Shown here: positions 44,371-55,764 of the stretch, one piece after another
Layout: every line of letters starts with the position of its first letter
Numbering within the stretch: position 1 is the stretch's first letter
DNA from: Kingdonia uniflora
Lineage: Eukaryota > Streptophyta > Magnoliopsida > Ranunculales > Circaeasteraceae
DNA length: 64,000 nucleotides
Direction of reading: 5' to 3'
NCBI GenBank assembly: GCA_014058105.1
Contig: JACGCM010000440.1
Location: 1,550,001-1,614,000, forward strand
Made by a program: the position numbers and the translations under genes
Notes under the pieces: model-generated
Told to the model about the DNA's origin: nothing
The model's input: only the letters and a program-made list of their open reading frames with translations
Database searches by the model: none

Positions 44371-45640
44371 TGATCTACAAAACTACTAGCCATAGCCATA
44401 CTAAAAGATACTTGATCGCCAAAGTCATATAAATCCCCTTCAACTAAATAAAAATGGTAATCTAAAGAAATAGATGAACACCTCTCTCTAAAGGATCTCT
44501 GAATAAGAATAGGAAGTTGGGCTAGAGGTGTAATGACAAGAAATTGTACGGGATGGGTAGAGGTAAAAATTGATGGAGAACTAGTGGTATAATGGGGTCC
44601 AGAACTGGGCCTGGAACCGTACTCGTCACAATGTTAATTTCAAATAAACGTGGAAGTATAACAACACTGATTAGAATAGTGGTTGGACTCCGAGTTTTAG
44701 AACCTTCCTCAAAGACAACCTCTCTATGAATAGTACTAGTAAAGTAATCTCCCTCCTCTATGAAATAAGCCTGAGCATACTCAAAAATCTTCATGGGTTG
44801 AGAAGGACAATAAAACCTGAATCCTTTCGATCTCTTTGGAAAACCAATAAAAAAATAACTTGCAGCCCTCAAATCTAACTTTTCGATATTCAGGTTAAAC
44901 AATTTTGCCTCTGCAAGACAACCCCAAACACACAAGTGATTAAGACTAGGATTTTTCCCAGTCCATCGATGATAAGGATTAACTGGAGCATAACGAGAAG
45001 GAACTCGATTTTAAATATAAACTGAATAATGTAAGCACTCTCCCCAAAAATTTATAGGTAAATTAGTATGACATAGTATGTTGCGAACCATATTCTGATA
45101 AGTTTGATTACGGCATTCACAAACACTGTTCTGCTCTGGTGATCCAGGGGTAGTGTACTAGGCTACAATACCCTGATCCTTTAAATAATGATAGAATGGT
45201 CTTGAATATTGACCGCCCTAATCGATCTTACCATAATACTCGCCTCCTCGATCTAACTAGACAACCTTGATCTTTTGATTTAACTATTTCTTAACCTCTA
45301 ACTGGAAATCCTTAAATACATTAAGTGATTCAGACTTTTGATGGATAAGAAAAATGTATGTATAACGAGAGAAATTATCAATGAAGGTGATAAAATATCG
45401 ATGACCACCGTGGGATGAAATATGAAATGGTCCACATATATCTTTATAAATCAGCTATAAAAGGTCTATGCTATGAATAGATTCAAATTTCCTTATCTTG
45501 GTCAACTTTTTACGAATGTAATCGACCCAAGTCTAAAAATTAGGGAAGTCTAAAACCCCGAGTGCCCCATAACGAACCATAATCTCTAACCTCTTTCTAA
45601 AAATATATCCTAGTCGTTTGTGCCATATAATCAAAGATCA
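44371..45640 (-). pseudogene. Copia integrase (minus-strand element)
   Basis: On the minus strand: HKRLGYIF (GAG-pre-integrase, about 45615), DICGPFHISSHGGHRYFITF (first Asp, about 45430-45370), LDRGGEYYG (second Asp, about 45240), PGSPEQNSVCECRNQTY (catalytic Glu region, about 45130), and the C-terminal ORF 44522-44935 with LRAASYFFIGFPKRSKGFRF and EYAQAYFIEEGD. Several stops. Confidence 0.87.
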
Positions 45641-47035
45641 CACAAAAACTTTAGAATGTTTAGAAGTAGATAAAATACTAGCCGCAGCAGATAAACATAA
45701 TAGAAAAGTCTTAAATGAATGATCAAGAAATAGACGATATAACCCATCAAATATTAAATAAGAAGCAGTAATAGAATCATGATGAATAATGTTAAAACCG
45801 CCATGTTTAAAGTTGAAAAAATAACTGAAAGAGTGAAACTGAGAAATTGAAACTAGATATCGTCTCATCGATGAAATATAATAGGTACCTGTCAAATATA
45901 AAGTAATATTTATGTCTAAAACCAAGCAAAAAATACCAATAAACTCAATGGGAAGGCTTCAAGCATATCCCCAGAAAACTTGTTCCTCTGGCTTTGCTGG
46001 TTGCCTGCTAATGAACCCTTGTGGAGAATTTAAAATGTGAACAGTTACCCCAGATTCCCCCACCAAAAGTTGGTGGGAACACCAACCAAATTGGATTCAA
46101 AGCAAACATAAATAGAACTAATACCCTCTTTTTTAGTCAGCTAGTTTTTGTAAGAATGGCAATCCTACTTCACATGACCTATCTTCTTGTAAAAGAAACA
46201 CTTTATAACTAATAAAGTAGTTGCTGACGGAGTCACATTCTTTTTCCCATTCCCATTCCCTGAACAAGAACTCTACCCAAGACAAGACTTTAAAATTTTC
46301 TTTTTCGCAGAACCTTAATATTTGAACTTCTTTTTTCCTTGAGAATTGATGGACAATCTCTTCATGGAAGTAGCCAGATGAGCTGATTTTGTTTAACCTT
46401 TCTTCTGCCGTTCTTTCTCACAAACCAATGTTGTGATCAACTCATCATTTCCCAAGTCTTCTCTAGATTCTGGTAGTGAACCTGGAACATCTCAAAACTT
46501 TTTGGAAGAGACCAAACTTCTAAGTTAACCATCAACATATCATTACTGGTAAGACTGAGTTCTTTCAAGATAAGAACTAACTTGGAGATCTTAGGAATGT
46601 GCGAGCTCACATTTCTAATACTTTCATACTTTAGCAATAAAAGCTAAGATAAGTTAATATATTGCCTTTCCTTGAGGAAGCTCTCAAAACTGATTTTAAT
46701 GACATCTAACAATTCCTTTGCAGTACCTTTCTCAGCGATACTGCCCCTTATAATAGGATCGATGGAAGAATGAATGATGAGATTTGCCATTTTATTGGCT
46801 TTGGCCCATTTAGCATGGGCCACTTTCTCAGCATTAGAAGAGGTATCTGTGAGATTTGCAGGCTTGGCCTCAGTGTGAACAAAATCAAAATCAAGGTAGC
46901 TTAGAGCAATCTAGATTTTGAGCATCCAGTTGGAGTAGTTAGAGTCTGTCAAGGTCTCAATATTAGTCGATTAGTTCTGGATCATAGGGTCTATAGCTGC
47001 ATGAATCAAAGACTTATATTAGGACATGTATTAAT
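45641..47035 (-). pseudogene. Copia gag and protease (minus-strand element)
   Basis: Gag remnants start near 47030-46960 (LTDSNYSNWMLKI, a typical copia gag opening). AKANKMANLIIHSSID and ESFLKERQYINLS follow, and then the ORF 46437-46637. A zinc-knuckle remnant, FYKKIGHVK.DCHSYK, lies at about 46200-46140. The protease region follows to 45638-45925, with TYYISSMRRYLVSISQF matching the end of copia protease. The catalytic DSG is not recognisable. Confidence 0.8.
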
Positions 47036-48586
47036 TTTAAAAAATTATGCACATTAAACTTGATCTATTAAAGATCTATAACTTGATGTCATTAATGTCG
47101 ATCCTACCAAGGGTTAGGATGGTCGAGTCAGAGTGCATATTATATTTGAGGGATTAACTTTTTACTCTACGGGTACGGCGATGTATCATCGAATCCCTCC
47201 TTTGGGTTGTAATTTGACATACGTTGCCCCCAGGTTGGTAATCAGTCACGCTCAAGATTAGACTGGCTACTTACAGTTTGACTCGAGACACTTCTTCACC
47301 TTTAGGCCGAGGGTTATTCTCATCTCCCCATATCATGTAGCCTATCTTAACCTACTAATTAATTAGAAGTTTCTTAACCTTTTTTTGGTGGTTTAATTAT
47401 TTTAAGTTTAATTGGTGCAAGGTAGTCTTAATGATACTTTACTAGAGAGTCTCAAAATTAGGAGAAACGTTCAACTCCATAGACAAACCTCCTTTGGACG
47501 TATTGACCCATTTTATATCCCGCCTTCCTAGCGACAACTTGATCTCATTTAAGCCCCATTGGAGATCCTTGGGAATTAAATCCCTATATCATGAATGATA
47601 TATTATAGCTTATGCTAGATATTATTATCCAATTAATACTAAATATTAATGATTTGTTGCTTAAATTTCTCACTACTATTTTATAGTAATTCTTTAAGAG
47701 AGTTGCTTCATTATGAAGTATACTTGGACTTGGAGTTTTATTAAATTTGGCAATATTCAATTACTCAGGTAATGTCCAGCTAGCCAACATATAACAATAA
47801 ACTATAGATTCGTCATGATCATAAGCACAACATGTATACAATTTTCATCTATTTACAACAATAAGTAGAAGCATAAACATATACAAAAAATTGCATATTT
47901 CAAGATATAAGACCAAAGCCCCTGAAATCAATGGGAACTGTCGAGTTAAAGGAGAGAAACAAAAACAACCAAGCTTTGTAGATTGAGAAGAAAATAGGCT
48001 GGAAAGATAGTACAGCAAGACTGATGTAGGGCCTACTCCAACCTCTACTCAAACTCCTAATAATTTCCCCCAAAACACCCGAGTGAATATGATTTCCCCA
48101 ATCTTCTATACGAATTCCAAACCAAAGGCCACCTTTCTTTCTCAAAGCCCATAGGTCTTATCCCTCCTAATAGAGGGATACCTTTACCTAAACTCAAGCT
48201 GCATAAACCCAATATCCAAATTAGATTTTTGACGGAGATTTCAAACATAATCAAGAACAACAAGGATGATTACATACAAAAAGGCATTTCTATGACAATA
48301 TTTAAGAGGATGATTTAGGTGTGATTCGTTACAATTTGAGATAGAGAAAAAAAAATGTTGAGGAATGATGATATTGCAATTCGTCAATGAGAGATAGAAA
48401 GAGAGACTCGGTGAACATACAAAGAACTTAAAAATAAATTTGCTCTCCTCGTGAACAGTGAACATGAAACAACAATAAAGTACTAAAACAAAACCATTTA
48501 GGTATAGAGATAACAAATTTTTGACAACAATTTTGTTGTTTTCTCTCTTTGTTGTTAATAAATTAATCATAATAATACGTATCCTA
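47036..48586 (-). other. Leader of the minus-strand copia element
   Basis: About 1.55 kb between the primer site and gag, long for a copia leader. A T-rich stretch ending TTCATGCAG (minus strand, about 47005) could be a splice acceptor just before gag. The 68-138-codon frames at 48057-48657 have no recognisable similarity. Confidence 0.5.
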
Positions 48587-48600
48587 GCGACTGATACAAA
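48587..48600 (-). other. Primer-binding site of the minus-strand copia element
   Basis: TTGTATCAGTCGC on the minus strand, close to TTGGTATCAGAGC. Confidence 0.8.
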
Positions 48601-48601
48601 T

Positions 48602-48958
48602 TGTAGAAATTTCATACAATTACTATGATCAATGAAAGGATAAGAAAATGATTTCACTAACCTCTTCTCCTGAGCTTGAATAGAGTCATCCCTTAGATTG
48701 GCTGTAGACCTTAATGGGATAGTTTTCTATGTTGTAACCTCCATGAGTGACTTCCCCTCTATTTAATCTGTTAGGGTTTGAGTGGTCTTCCCATTATACC
48801 TTCAAACCCAAATAAAGAGTAATACTAGGTCTCACCAACCTTAACTTGGAATAACAATTAGGTACAACCAATAATACCTATATGACCTATTAATATGTGT
48901 GCTCGTCAACCGGAAGATAAAACATTTTGTAGTGACTGTATAGATGGAAAATCTAACG
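48602..48958 (-). repeat. 5' LTR of the minus-strand copia element
   Basis: 357 bp. On the minus strand it starts CGTTAGATTTTC (T mutated to C) and ends TTTCTACA, homologous to 41763-42095. Confidence 0.88.
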
Positions 48959-48963
48959 TAGAG
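48959..48963 (+). repeat. Right target-site duplication of the minus-strand copia element
   Basis: TAGAG, identical to 41758-41762. Confidence 0.88.
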
Positions 48964-49213
48964 TCCATAGTATAAGAGTTCAGAGGGATTCGGACTACAC
49001 TATTGAGAATATCTCCTTCTGTTTTAAAACTATTCCACCTATTTGAATTGCGATTTATACCATAACCAGCTTAATAATATTTGTCAAGGAAATTGCAAGT
49101 GCCCAACTTTCACTTGAACACAAACTGGATTCCGTAATGCAAACAGCGATCCGCCACAACTGAGTGCATATACACTTTTGCTGAAATTATGCAAGCAGGA
49201 ATTAGTGCTAATG
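48964..49213 (+). repeat. 375-bp tandem repeat, copy 1 (right part)
   Basis: Continues 41638-41762 after removal of the copia element. Shares CACCTATTTGAA, ACCATAACC and TTAGTGCTAATG landmarks with copy 2 at equal spacing. Confidence 0.8.
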
Positions 49214-49271
49214 TTGACATCGACTGTGACATGCGGGAAGAGAGGTGCCATAAAGAGAATAAACATCAGTA

Positions 49272-49649
49272 GAAACCTCAAAAAATTGTACAGCGAAGCT
49301 CACTAAATCGAGATATCGTCATGCGCGGTATGGCAGACATTAGAGAGAGGGCGTCTGGAGAGATATATCCAAGAAAGATAACCATGACTGTTATCTAGAT
49401 GAGATTGCACGGTATAAAAGTTGAGAGAGATTGAGGAATATAACATCGAGACTATCTGTGTTTTAGAACTGTTGCACCTATTTGAACCACGAATTATGCC
49501 ATAACCTGCTTTATAATATTTGTTAAGGAGATTACAGTGCATAGCATTCACGTGAACACAAAATGGATTGCATAACCAAACAGGGATCCGCTACAACTGG
49601 ATGCAGATACACTTAGCTGACATTAATCAAGCAGGACTTAGTGCTAATG
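49272..49649 (+). repeat. 375-bp tandem repeat, copy 2
   Basis: 378 bp against 375 bp for copy 1, with obvious point divergence. A weaker match continues into the 58-bp spacer (49214-49271), so the true unit may be about 430 bp. It could be a host-gene or intergenic repeat; the minus-strand frame 49084-49281 starting MRFLLMFILFMAPLFPHV is not preserved in copy 2. Confidence 0.8.
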
Positions 49650-49900
49650 ATGGATGGCCTTTGGAATATGGCTATGAAAATGGTATTAATTGGATAATAT
49701 ATAGTGACCCATCCATTGTGGAGATCATTCGGTCAGATTTCTGCATCATTCTTGTGACAGACAAGATCTGAGATATATAGCAGAAAGGTGAGATTATGAT
49801 CACTGGGTCTATTTGATCTTGGAAAAGAACTATATATATCACACTCATGCTCTGTGGACTAAAATTTCGAAAATTTATACTTATTGTCTAGTTGAAAACA
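49650..49900. other. Unassigned DNA left of the SINE pair
   Basis: No supported feature. The plus frame 49568-49771 (67 codons) partly overlaps repeat copy 2 and is not recognised. Confidence 0.5.
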
Positions 49901-50190
49901 TCTTGAACTCTTTTTTCTTCTTCTTTTTTTGGAAAGTAAGCCGGATTTAGGGATCCGTAACCACAGAGTAGCCAAACCCCAAAGGGTGCAAAGCTCAAAG
50001 GCCCACGACAACCCAAAGGATGTCCACTGAGCCAAGAGCTCAATGGATTTTTTTCTTTTGCAAGGCAAGCCGGTTTTATAAAGGGATCCGTAGCCCTGAG
50101 TTTTCAACCCCATGAGGTTTTGAACCAACGACCTCTCTCTAGGTGGAAAGGTACAACCTCCACTGGGCCAAGAGCCTAATGGTCTTGAAC
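49901..50190 (-). mobile_element. Dimeric tRNA-derived SINE
   Basis: Two related monomers head to tail on the minus strand (50182-50047 and 50046-49909) between direct repeats TCTTGAAC at 49901-49908 and 50183-50190. Monomer 1 has an A box TGGCCCAGTGG (50160-50170) and a B box GGTTCAAAACC (50116-50126), an RNA polymerase III promoter, and ends in an A-rich tail. Monomer 2 has the A box TGGCTCAGTGG (50024-50034), a degraded B box and a longer A-rich tail with GAAGAAG. Both share GATCCCT..A..CCGGCTT near the 3' end. Confidence 0.85.
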
Positions 50191-50556
50191 ATCTTTCAAA
50201 GCAAAATGACAACTACAGTATCAAAGAAAATCATAATCAGTTTAAAACATAATCAAAATGTGATTACTGACCCCAACTTTAGATGCTTTAAGCTCTACAT
50301 CATGGCTGCATATTTTGTACACATGTTGTCCAAAGTTAACACCCTTGTTTCCCTCTTCTTTCAAGCGGCGTAAGCAGAGCCACATGTGAACAATAAGCAA
50401 TGAGAATGTTGTCTTAATAAGGTTTTTTCCAAATTGAAAACTGCAACATAACAAAGAAAAATCTTGACTCAATACAATATAATAGGAAACAAAAATTAAA
50501 TAGTTATATTTAATCATGAGACAGAGGTTCAAAAATGTATTTCGCACTGTGATGAT
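50191..50556. other. Unassigned DNA left of element D
   Basis: AT-rich; no supported ORF. ATGAT at 50552-50556 would be the left target-site duplication of element D, but the right end is outside the window. Confidence 0.5.
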
Positions 50557-50851
50557 TGTAGTAGCTTACTTGCAGCCTTCTAGCTACAATCGAACACTCG
50601 AAGGCTACATCGAAGCCTACCTAGAGATCAGAAGCCCTGTAAGACGATAGCTGTGTCAACGAAGAATTCTGAGATTAATCGAGCAGTCGAAGGAACCATC
50701 AAACCCAACCACTGTAGGCGAAGATAGATGAGTAGAGCATAAACGCCGCATCAGTAGCAGAAATACTTCGACCATGGTTGTACATGGTCGAAAACAGACA
50801 CGTCAGGCATCCAGATTACTAGACAGGACAGAGAAATAAGTTGCTCGACAG

Positions 50852-50965
50852 CTATGGTGTCAGGTCCAATAACTACAGTGCCAGATCCAACAACCACAAT
50901 GTCAGAACCAACAGCCACAGTGTCAGAATCGACAGCTACAATGTCAGAACTGATTCCGGGTACAA
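50852..50965 (+). repeat. 21-bp minisatellite in the element D LTR
   Basis: Five or so tandem units of the type AACTACAGTGCCAGATCCAAC with small changes. The start of the same array is visible at 63948-64000. The plus-strand frame 50841-51068 is a translation of this array, not a gene. Confidence 0.88.
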
Positions 50966-51030
50966 GTCAGTTGTCCCCGGAGGATATTTATGTAACTTGA
51001 CCCCCATAGTGACTCAGCCCTTTCTATATC

Positions 51031-51039
51031 CTATAAATA
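51031..51039 (+). promoter_or_regulatory. TATA-like box in element D 5' LTR
   Basis: CTATAAATA about two thirds into the LTR, the expected U3/R border. Confidence 0.6.
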
Positions 51040-51335
51040 GGAGGGATGAGGCACTAAGAAGGGGTTAGAAAACTCTCCCAACAGACCCTACAAGTTTACC
51101 TTCGAATACCCTGTTACAACCCAGTTCTCAATTGTTTGACTACTCTACATATATAACATTACTCTTAAAAATCCTCACCAGAGGTTGTGGAGCGACCCAT
51201 TCTAGGCCTCCAAGCAAGTGTATAATCTCCATAGTAGATCTCATTGTTATTGATTGCATACCTAAAACCCCTGGTCAAAGATAAAATCCATAGTATAAGA
51301 GTCAGCTTCACCTCTTCCGAAGCTAGGCCCCTATA

Positions 51336-51352
51336 TTTGGTGCCATTCGTGC
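51336..51352 (+). other. Primer-binding site of element D
   Basis: TTTGGTGCCATTCGTGC directly after the LTR. Tat-type elements commonly carry TTGGCGCCGT-like sites; this is a near match with transitions. Confidence 0.6.
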
Positions 51353-51422
51353 TATCCCACCCTACCAATCTCCCCTTATACTTTTTTCTCTCTCCCTTTC
51401 CTACTCCTACAAGCCACCTTCA

Positions 51423-51780
51423 ATGGCCCCCACCCTCCGCTCTACTTCTGTCCTTGTCGACAAGTCTGCCGGCGGGGTGGCCGCTCAGCTCACCCTTCTT
51501 ACCCAGCAATTCGCTCAAGCTGAGGAGCGATATCGTAATCAGTAACGCGTTAAGTGGGAGGAACACCGTCAAGAGTTTGAGGCTGAATGGCAGCGCCTGA
51601 AGGGGTCTGATCTTCGTTGAGAAGTGAAGATGGCTCTCACAACACGGAGGTCAACCTCTCATCTAAGATGTACAAGTATATGGCCTAAAAAGAGACTAAT
51701 TGGAGACAAATACTTGCGTAGAGGCCCGAATGTGACTCTCTACGACCTCTGATGAGGATTTTTAAACTGTAATTCTATTA
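51423..51780 (+). pseudogene. Element D gag, 5' end only
   Basis: Opens at ATG 51423 with MAPTLRSTSVLVDKSAGG followed by a Gln/Glu-rich helix (LTLLTQQFAQAEERYRNQ), the typical start of Tat-type gags. A TAA at 51543-51545 and further stops follow. Gag is lost about 120 codons in, where the inverted fragment begins (junction between about 51740 and 51811). No gag core or zinc knuckle remains. Confidence 0.65.
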
Positions 51781-51810
51781 CTGATGAGTAATACTAAATA
51801 TTAAATACAG

Positions 51811-52065
51811 TTTGCCCGTGATCGTCGTGTGGGGCGGAAAATGGTGGAGCTGCACATGAGTTTTTTCGGACAACATGATCTGAATTGGGATATGCCAGAT
51901 CTTGTGGACGAAAGGCCAGAGGAGTTCATCAATGGAAAATCGTACGCCTATCTCTGGGAAAAGTTGAGGTCGTGCTTTACGACAAAATAGAAACGTTATC
52001 TTTTCTTGATGGTATTAGCTGAAAGCCTTGTCTATACAGAGGAGATCATCGAGGAGAAACATGCG
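51811..52065 (+). pseudogene. Antisense ORF-a of the inverted fragment
   Basis: Frame with GRKMVELHMSFFGQHDLNWD, then MPDLVDERPEEFINGKSYAY and LVYTEEIIEEKHA. It aligns with ORF-a of the outer element (63082-63420: MPDLVKLEPEEPISGMPYAH) and more distantly with ORF-a of elements A and C. Its start codon lies beyond the inversion junction and is missing. A GTGAGC donor-like site follows at 52066. One in-frame stop (about 51988). Confidence 0.6.
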
Positions 52066-52653
52066 GTGAGCGGAGCTGGTTCTTCCGGAAGTAGGGCGCT
52101 GGGTTGATGTTCTGAAAGTTTTTGGTATTTTTTTTTGTAGTTTCTGCTTTGTTCTGTGGGAGGAGGTTGTTTTGAGTTTGGGGTGGTAGGGAAAAAATGT
52201 AATTTGTTTTTCTGGATTCGGTAATTGAAATGGACAAAATATTTTGCTCGTGTCTGTATTCCTGTTATTTGGTTAGATAATGTAGACGAATGCAAATGAC
52301 TATTCTTCTAGGCGCGAGGTATAAAGATATGCTCGAAGGAAATTATGATCAAAGGTTGATGATAGGCTGCTGTGAAGATCGAGTCTTACGATGGTCGAAT
52401 GTTCGATGTTGACGATATGTTCGACAGGGAGTCGTTAGGGTGGAGGTTTGAATTCAGGTACAGACGAATCAGGTACGTCATGGAAGCTGAAGAGGTTACA
52501 TGTTGACTTTTTGCTGTTGGGAATTGGAGGTTACCATTAATTTGGTTAGGGAAGAGGGAAAGTTCTAGTGAGTTTGGAGGTATAAAAAGGGGTAAGGAGG
52601 GAGAGATTTCTTTATCTGTCTTACAACATTCTTCTCTTCTAACTGAGTACTTC

Positions 52654-52854
52654 ATGTTTATCAATATGGTTGAGAACGTACCGGTTGCTGAAGATCAAAC
52701 GGCCGTGAGGGCAAGGAGGATTCAAGAGGCCCTACTAGGTCTTCAAGGAAGGTTCGGGATAGAGGACGACATTAACGGTGAAATGCTAGATCTCTTTGAA
52801 ACTGAACTTGGAGCACCTCTCTATGATATGCCTTCGCGTACTGGTGGGGAATAA
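52654..52854 (+). pseudogene. Antisense ORF-b of the inverted fragment
   Basis: 66 codons, MFINMVENVPVAEDQTAVRA then RRIQEALLGLQGRFG and an acidic segment ELGAPLYDMP. Same position relative to ORF-a and ORF-c as the ORF-b copies in A and B, with weak similarity in the helical part. Function unknown. Confidence 0.5.
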
Positions 52855-54103
52855 TGCAAATGATGGGGCCGCTACCCAGCCATCGGCTGTCGCTTCTCAA
52901 AGTCTTCGCAGAGGATATAGTGGATCAGGAGGATAAATCTGCGGCGGCCACTGTTGCAGAGGAGCAACCTGCTAATTAGATAGGGTTCCCTTGTGTAGTT
53001 TCTCAAGTTGCTGCGTTCATGTGTTCTGTTTCTCTCTTCTTTCCGCTTGTTTTTTACATGACTTTTGTAGTGTTATCCTCGTTGTCGGAATGAAAAGTGC
53101 TTTTGTTGATAGTACTAATAGAAATTGTTGTGAACTGTGGGATATGGTAATAGAATATGAATTTTGAATATAATACTATTCAGTACGAGGTCGGTAGTAT
53201 AACGGTATTGATTAAATATTTGGAATATAAAACTGAACATGTTGGGATAAAAAAAAAACTTTGTCAAAACTGAAAATTTAATCTGAAGGCATGAAGTTTT
53301 GGTTGGTCGAATGGGGGGTTTGTTGGTATGAGAGATTTAATAAATCTGAGGTAATTTGTTGAAGATGCATCGAGGTGTAGACTGGTCGAATGTTTGAGTT
53401 TGGTAGTGTAACGTTGGCAAAGTTTAATAGTGTATCGAAGGTGAAGTTTGATTTGACTGGCCGATCTAACAATCCAAACGGCTGGTCTGTCAGAGTGGTA
53501 CATGCGTTTAGGGCTGTGTGCCAGGAAGTAATGATTATGTTTTACTCGTTTGATAAAAAAGGTAGTGATGTGACTATTGGATTCTGACTATTTAGTTTCG
53601 ATCTGGGAGAATAAGGTTCGAGAAGCTTCAGCAGTAGATATAATTTTAGGTAAATGGGTTGTTCGCACTTGGGAAATGCTAAGGGTATATTTGTCAAAGC
53701 ACACTGTTAGCCGGAAAGCCGAGGAGGTGGGGTCGTGGTAATGATAGCGGTTAATAAATCGAGGTGTTTTCGAGTTTTTGAAATATATATAAGTGAGAGA
53801 TGAGGAATTACTGTGCTAATTTACTATGAAAACCATAGACAGTGAGAAGGAGAAGGACAAGCGCCATTGCGAACGTGAAAGCTGTTAGGGCATCTGAGGC
53901 TGTGATCTTTCTTATTTGGGGGTAGTTCTGCCAATTTCAGGTATGGCATTTGATCTCGGTGAACTTTGCTCTGCTTTTTTTTTTTTTTGGTTTAGATAGT
54001 AGAGGCAGAACAATATGTGTTTGTGGTTTAGAAATGGCACTCGAGAGGTCGGAGAGAGGAAAAGTTTAGGTTACAACCCGGTCTGTGGTTTGTTTAGGAG
54101 GGG
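52855..54103. other. Spacer between ORF-b and ORF-c in the inverted fragment
   Basis: T/G-rich with no supported ORF. A short frame starts at ATG 53827. May be intron or promoter DNA of ORF-c. Confidence 0.5.
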
Positions 54104-55018
54104 GTGGATAGGATGGTCACGGAATTTACTGAGTTTGTCGATCTAATTGCGTGCCTCTTCTTTTATAGGCTAATAATTGATAACCGTCCGGCTTCGAGAC
54201 GGCAACTGATAGATGAAGGGATCGCAGAAATCGAAGCTAGTATTTCTGGTCGAGCCCCAATGGGTGATGGTAGTGATGTAGAAGTTTTAGATGTAGTAAC
54301 CAAGGCCTCATTATCAATGGTACTGCCTGCTGAGGAGGTTGTGGTTTTGAGGCGTTGAAGGACGATAGTAACTGAGGATAGTGAGGAGGAGGAAAAAGTG
54401 GGGGGGGAGAGGGATGATGTAGGGCCCCCGGGTGAGAGAGAGGGAGTAAAGGGTATTGTAGCGATAGCGGGGATTTGACTGAGTCGGATGGCGTTGGGGG
54501 TCTCGTTGTAGCGAAGGATAGGGTTAGGTTAGAGCGGTTTGCCGCTAAGTTAGAATTGTCGAAGGTGGGGATATTTTTTAGTATTGCAGAGGCGGGATTT
54601 ACCTTTAAATCGAATCCTGGGAGCGGAATTATGGCTTATAGGGGCAAGATTCGATTGGGGATGGAGTTACCGCTCCGAAGGCTGGTGAAAGAAGTGTTGA
54701 ATTTTTGGGAGGTGGCTCCAGTGCAAATGAATGGGAATTTTTATGAGATGATGAAGGTAATAGAGGGGATGAATGTAAAATTGGCTGGTAAGGGCCGAAA
54801 TTTGATTAAGTGGTTTGATATTGTTACCATTTACTTGAGAAAGGCGAGTCAGAACCCAGGGACCTATCATATCCAATATCACTCTGAGAAACCTTGGTTC
54901 TTTGATCTGTGCTCGACGGGTCGAGGGTGGAATAAAGATTTGTTGATAGTGAGAGGTAACTTTGAGAATGTAGACGAAGATGACCCTTATAAATTGCATC
55001 ATAGGGTATATAATGAAA

Positions 55019-55096
55019 GTAAATTTGTATTCAAAGGGTTTGCTGTTGATGTGCTTCTGAAATAAGTGATAACTGTGTTTTGTTTTACTGTTGCAG
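55019..55096 (+). other. Predicted intron of ORF-c (inverted fragment)
   Basis: 78 bp from GTAAAT after GAAA to the acceptor TTACTGTTGCAG. Position corresponds to the 76-bp intron at 34513-34588 in element C: both follow the RG-rich block and precede a DP/GP-starting exon. Confidence 0.6.
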
Positions 55097-55671
55097 GTCC
55101 GGAAAGTTTGACTTGGGATAATCCGGTGAATTATATTGATAATTTGTTCAAGGCTAGTGAAGATTGGGTAAATTCGGTGTTTGACAGTCTCAAAATCAAG
55201 AAGCAAAGGAGGAAGAAGGCTGATTTCCTGCTTCGAAGCGTACCCACTATGCCGAAGCTAACAAAGAGAAAAAGAAGTGAAGGTTCTTCCAAGAGGTCAA
55301 AGGAAATAGGAGGAGAAGAACTACCGAGGAACTATCAGTTTGTGCCAAGACCTCGCAAGGGGTCGAAGCAAGTAGCAGCGGTGCCCGAAGTGGCTGTTGA
55401 TGCTTCGAGGTTGAGGCCAAGGCTAGTATCAACTCATGTTGAGAAAGGGAAGAGTCGTGCTGCTCCCAAAGCTCCAAAATTATAGCAATCGAAGGATGGC
55501 CAATGCAAGAGGCGTAGGGCACTGGGGGAGGACGATACACAGGAGGAGGATGAAGAAATGACAGAGGCGGAATGACAGGAGCAGGCTATTGCTAAGCAAA
55601 CTTCAATGGTCGAACTCTGGGAGGACGACCCAGACGAGGCGTTGAAGGAAGTAAAGAGGTACATGTTTCAG

Positions 55672-55764
55672 GTAACTATATACTGTTCTTTATTGTGATA
55701 TTCTAAAATTTCTTTCGAGTTCTTCAAGTTTCGAGGTTCACTAACTGATTGAATATTTTAGCAG
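55672..55764 (+). other. Predicted second intron of ORF-c (inverted fragment)
   Basis: 93 bp, donor CAG|GTAACT, T-rich tract, acceptor TTTTAGCAG. It joins the basic exon to the coiled-coil exon, as the 72-bp intron does in element C. Confidence 0.6.

Larger units (their letters stand above)
41763..48958 (-). mobile_element. Minus-strand Ty1/copia element
   Basis: 7.2 kb between two TAGAG repeats. Reading the minus strand: LTR 48958-48602, a Met-tRNA-type primer site, a leader of about 1.55 kb, gag, protease, integrase, RT, RNase H, a PPT and LTR 42095-41763. The domain order is copia. All ORFs carry stops, and the RT catalytic motif is mutated. I cannot fix the lineage by eye. Confidence 0.9.
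50557..51335 (+). repeat. 5' LTR of element D
   Basis: About 779 bp, starting TGTAGTAGCTTACTTGCAGCC and ending near GGCCCCTATA (expected CTACA). The first 347 bp align with the 3' LTR at 63654-64000. Contains a 21-bp minisatellite (50852-50965) and a TATA-like box (51031-51039). Confidence 0.85.

Noticed and set aside
48241..48657. 138-codon minus-strand ORF
   Set aside because: Crosses the LTR/primer-site boundary of the minus-strand copia element; no recognisable domain.
50841..51068. 75-codon plus-strand ORF in the element D LTR
   Set aside because: Created by the 21-bp minisatellite; not conserved as protein.
51244..51600. 118-codon plus-strand ORF over the LTR/gag border
   Set aside because: Crosses the primer site and runs in a different frame from the gag start at 51423.
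54667..55206. 179-codon minus-strand ORF (also 55867-56535, 222 codons)
   Set aside because: Shadows of the plus-strand ORF-c exons, which have the cross-copy similarity and splice signals.
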